Shown here: one piece after another, positions 61,661 to 64,000 of the stretch | Position numbering within the stretch: the first letter of the stretch is position 1 | How the letters are laid out: every line of letters starts with the position of its first letter | The notes under the pieces: model-generated | Databases searched by the model: none | Told to the model about the DNA's origin: nothing | What the model saw: the letters and a program-made list of their open reading frames with translations, nothing else | Position numbers and translations under genes: made by a program | Source: Zunongwangia pacifica | GTDB taxonomy: Bacteria; Bacteroidota; Bacteroidia; Flavobacteriales; Flavobacteriaceae | Reading direction: 5' to 3' | Assembly (NCBI RefSeq): GCF_023499215.1 | Contig: NZ_JAKHSK010000003.1 | Coordinates: forward strand, 62,001-126,000 | DNA length: 64,000 bases

Positions 61661-63868
61661 TTAATCTAAAAATGATCTAAGTATTTCTCGCACTCGTTTG
61701 GTGTCGTTAACATAGTAATTGGCGCTGGTTTTCTTTATACCTACTTTAACGGTGTAGGATTTGCTAGGTAATTCTTCAAACATATATTCATCTGTCCAAT
61801 CGTCGCCAATAGCAAATATGAAATCATAGTTTTGACCTACCAGTTTTTTAGAGGAGGCTTTACCTTTATTTACACCACTACTTTTTATCTCTAAAACTTT
61901 ATTTCCTGCTAAAACACTTAAACCACGATTAGAGACCAATCCTTTTAAGGTGTTAGAAAGTTCATTAGCTCTAATTTCTCCAAGTTCCGGGTCGGCTTTA
62001 CGATAGTGCCAGGCCAGAGAATAATTTTTTTCTTCTAAAAATGTACCCGGGGTGCGATCTACAAAACTTTCGATTACCGGTCTTACGGCATCCATCCATT
62101 CATTTTTTACATTTTCAGATAATTCCCATTCGCAATTTTTTTGTCGCATCCATGCACCATGTTCAGAAATTAACTCGATAGAGGTTCCTTTCCACCATTC
62201 TCCAAGGGTTTCTTTATCACGACCACTAATAATTACCACATCTGTATTCTCCTGATTGTTAAGTTTTGTCACTAAATCAATAAGTTCTGGATCTGGTTTG
62301 GCATCCTCGGGTTTATCTACAAAATCGACCAACGTACCGTCATAGTCAAGAAATAGCACTCGTTTTTCAGAACTTTTATAATCTTCCACTAATTGCTCTG
62401 CTACTTTTGGAGATATTCTGATAGATTCAAATGCACGTCGATTGTCTTCTGTATTAATTAGCGCACTCATAAAATCTTTAGCCCATTTTTCAACATCATA
62501 GCGTTTTAAACGCTTCTGAAGAATTTTATTTCTTTCAATCTGCTCTTCCTTTGGCATATTGATGGCTTCTTTTAAAGTCAGTGCGATTTGCTCAAAATTA
62601 TTCGGGTTAATAATTAGTGCTTCGTTCATTTCGTGAGCAGCCCCGGCCATTTCACTTAAAATTAATACTCCGGTATGATCTGTTCTTGTTGCGATGTATT
62701 CTTTAGCCACAAGATTCATCCCATCTCTAATAGGAGTAAGTAAGGCAATATCACAAGAAGTATAAAGGTCAATAAGATTATCAAAAGGCATAGAACGATA
62801 AAAGTACCAGATTGGCGTCCAGCTTACGGTAGAAAATTTACCATTAATGCGGCCTACTAATTCGTCGATCTCTCGTTTTAAACGTTGATATTGTGGTACA
62901 TTAGATCGTGAGGGTACTGCCAGCATTACCAGGCGAACCTTTTCGATGAATTCCGGGAATTTTTCCAGAAAATATTCAAAGGCTCTAATTCTATTGGCAA
63001 TACCTTTAGTATAGTCTAATCGATCAATACTAAGGATTAATTTAGCATCTGGTGTGGCCTCTAAGTGAAGGTCTAATCTTCGTTGTAATTCTGATTGTTC
63101 GTCTTCGCTTCCGCGGAAATGATTTAACGCAGCCTCTTCAAATTTTTTGTAATCGATTCCCATTGGGAATGAATCTACCTTCACGATTCTTTCAGGTAGG
63201 GTAATTTCATTGAAATCTACCTGATGTCTTAAAATACGACTCACCGAACTTAAAAAGTGACGTTCGTAATCGTAGGTGTGAAATCCAATAAGATCTGCGC
63301 CTAACATTCCTTCTAAAACAGATTCGCGCCATGGTAGTGTTCTAAAAACTTCGTAAGAAGGAAAAGGAATATGATTAAAAAAGCCAATAATAGCTTCTGG
63401 TTCTTCGTCCCTAATTAATTTAGGTACTAGTAATAACTGGTAATCATGCACCCAAACCCGATCTCCTTCTTCATAATATTTCAGGACTTCTTTTGCGTAT
63501 TTTATATTTACCTGTTTATAGGTTTCCCAAAAATTATATTCAGCTTCAGTATATTCCATAAAATAATGGAATAAAGGCCAAATAGTACGATTACTAAAGC
63601 CATAATAAAAGCCGTCAACTTCTTCTTCAGTTAAATTAACGGCTACACAATCTTCAGCTTTCGCTTTTTCTTTTACTTCATCCTCAAGATGATCTGGAAT
63701 TTCTTCTTCGGTTAAACCACTCCACCCAATCCAAATACTGTCTCCATCCTTATGGAAAGATTTGAGTCCTGTGGCCAATCCACCAACACTTGGGGTGACT
63801 CGAAGTTTATCGTCTTCTAGAGCTATTTTAAGGGGTAGACGGTTAGAAATAATGATAGTTTTACTCAT
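61661..63868 (-). CDS. otsAB: Fused trehalose-6-phosphate synthase / phosphatase
   Basis: A 735-residue fusion. Residues 1-475 form a GT20 synthase, with VWVHDYQL (138-145), RLDYTKG (283-289) and RDGMNLVAKE (381-390). Residues 500-735 form a HAD-type phosphatase, with LFLDYDGTL carrying Asp508 and Asp510. It makes trehalose 6-phosphate from UDP-glucose and glucose 6-phosphate and then dephosphorylates it, providing an osmoprotectant. A GH15-like gene is divergent next to it. Confidence 0.95.
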   Translation of the reverse strand: MSKTIIISNRLPLKIALEDDKLRVTPSVGGLATGLKSFHKDGDSIWIGWSGLTEEEIPDHLEDEVKEKAKAEDCVAVNLTEEEVDGFYYGFSNRTIWPLFHYFMEYTEAEYNFWETYKQVNIKYAKEVLKYYEEGDRVWVHDYQLLLVPKLIRDEEPEAIIGFFNHIPFPSYEVFRTLPWRESVLEGMLGADLIGFHTYDYERHFLSSVSRILRHQVDFNEITLPERIVKVDSFPMGIDYKKFEEAALNHFRGSEDEQSELQRRLDLHLEATPDAKLILSIDRLDYTKGIANRIRAFEYFLEKFPEFIEKVRLVMLAVPSRSNVPQYQRLKREIDELVGRINGKFSTVSWTPIWYFYRSMPFDNLIDLYTSCDIALLTPIRDGMNLVAKEYIATRTDHTGVLILSEMAGAAHEMNEALIINPNNFEQIALTLKEAINMPKEEQIERNKILQKRLKRYDVEKWAKDFMSALINTEDNRRAFESIRISPKVAEQLVEDYKSSEKRVLFLDYDGTLVDFVDKPEDAKPDPELIDLVTKLNNQENTDVVIISGRDKETLGEWWKGTSIELISEHGAWMRQKNCEWELSENVKNEWMDAVRPVIESFVDRTPGTFLEEKNYSLAWHYRKADPELGEIRANELSNTLKGLVSNRGLSVLAGNKVLEIKSSGVNKGKASSKKLVGQNYDFIFAIGDDWTDEYMFEELPSKSYTVKVGIKKTSANYYVNDTKRVREILRSFLD

Positions 63869-63886
63869 AATTATATGCTAATGCTG

Positions 63887-63916
63887 TTGTTGCCAATTTG
63901 AATTTTACTAAATTTC
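63887..63916 (+). promoter_or_regulatory. Possible promoter of the GH15-like gene
   Basis: TTG (63887-63889), 19 bases, then TAAATTTC (63909-63916) match the consensus except at the last base. It lies about 50 bases before the ATG at 63964. Confidence 0.35.
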
Positions 63917-63963
63917 GGGAATTCATTTTAGAATACCATTCTTTTAAAAGAAATTTAAGATAT

Positions 63964-64000
63964 ATGGACAATTTAGATTACGGAATAATCGGGAATTGTA
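63964..64000 (+). CDS. GH15-like glycosidase, 5' end only (partial)
   Basis: The last 37 bases open with ATG and encode MDNLDYGIIGNC. This is the usual N-terminus of bacterial glycoside hydrolase family 15 (glucoamylase/trehalase-like) proteins, and such a gene often lies beside otsAB in Flavobacteriaceae. The rest of the gene is outside the window, so the call rests on 12 residues and context. Confidence 0.6.
   Translation, partial: MDNLDYGIIGNC

Noticed and set aside
1-64000. Search for tRNA, rRNA, insertion sequence, prophage and CRISPR features
   Set aside because: No cloverleaf, rRNA segment, transposase, integrase, terminal inverted repeats with target duplication or spaced direct repeats were seen by eye; a covariance-model search would be needed to exclude small RNAs.

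Overview
The window is AT-rich and looks like the chromosome of a member of the family Flavobacteriaceae (Bacteroidota), probably a marine genus near Zunongwangia, Gramella or Salegentibacter. The genus is inference. The support is a SusC/SusD pair, 'head GIN' DUF2807 and 2TM-domain proteins, LytTR two-component genes, the MoxR-DUF58-DUF4350-DUF4129-SpoIIM-RDD locus, promoter-like TTG...TAnnTTTG elements, and start codons that mostly lack Shine-Dalgarno sequences. I saw no rRNA, tRNA, insertion sequence, prophage or CRISPR array.

Layout. Positions 1-2.9 kb hold a split YeeE/YedE sulfur transporter (its 5' end lies outside), a TRIC/YicG-type membrane protein and thioredoxin reductase. From 2.9 to 8.2 kb a minus-strand operon runs DUF4870, lipoprotein, DUF5694, PadR, PspC, a 49-codon small ORF and head-GIN, behind a good promoter and a structured leader of about 150 nt. 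From 8.3 to 11.6 kb come DUF4442, an AIM24-like protein, a small conserved protein, OxyR and DUF2141. From 12 to 19 kb is the MoxR/DUF58/SpoIIM/RDD locus. From 19 to 25 kb are housekeeping genes: amine-oxidase-like flavoprotein, cyclophilin and Nudix genes sharing a CATG, PlsC-like acyltransferase, an ECF sigma factor with a membrane partner, and NDH-2. From 25.4 to 31 kb are a TonB-dependent receptor, a TPR-like protein and a LytS/LytTR system with a duplicated 2TM domain. From 31 to 33 kb are an ECF sigma/anti-sigma pair and a lipoprotein Cu-Zn SOD.

The most interesting stretch is 33.5-55.2 kb. The first half (33.5-41.3 kb) has a DUF1080 lipoprotein, two TIM-barrel isomerase-like proteins, a Gfo/Idh/MocA dehydrogenase, an NupG-type MFS carrier and, divergently, a GMC oxidoreductase with a Tat-type small subunit. 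This gene set fits glycoside cleavage through 3-keto sugars rather than by classical glycoside hydrolases. The second half (41.6-55.2 kb) has SusC, SusD, two tandem lipoproteins of about 1,100 residues carrying FG-GAP/VCBS and ASPIC/UnbV domains, a lipoprotein of the vanadium haloperoxidase/PAP2 fold, and a membrane-anchored GyrI-like protein. Its substrate is unknown; it is the best candidate here for an undescribed uptake and modification system.

From 55.5 to 64 kb are a diacylglycerol-kinase-family enzyme divergent from an App1-type phosphatidate phosphatase, Tex, an M28 peptidase, a YtxH protein, fused OtsA-OtsB, and the first codons of a GH15-like gene running off the right edge.

A dispersed intergenic repeat (four copies, conserved head of about 22 bp containing CTCGATAATCGAG) lies just upstream of the oxyR, moxR and LytS-type kinase start codons, in the same orientation relative to each gene.
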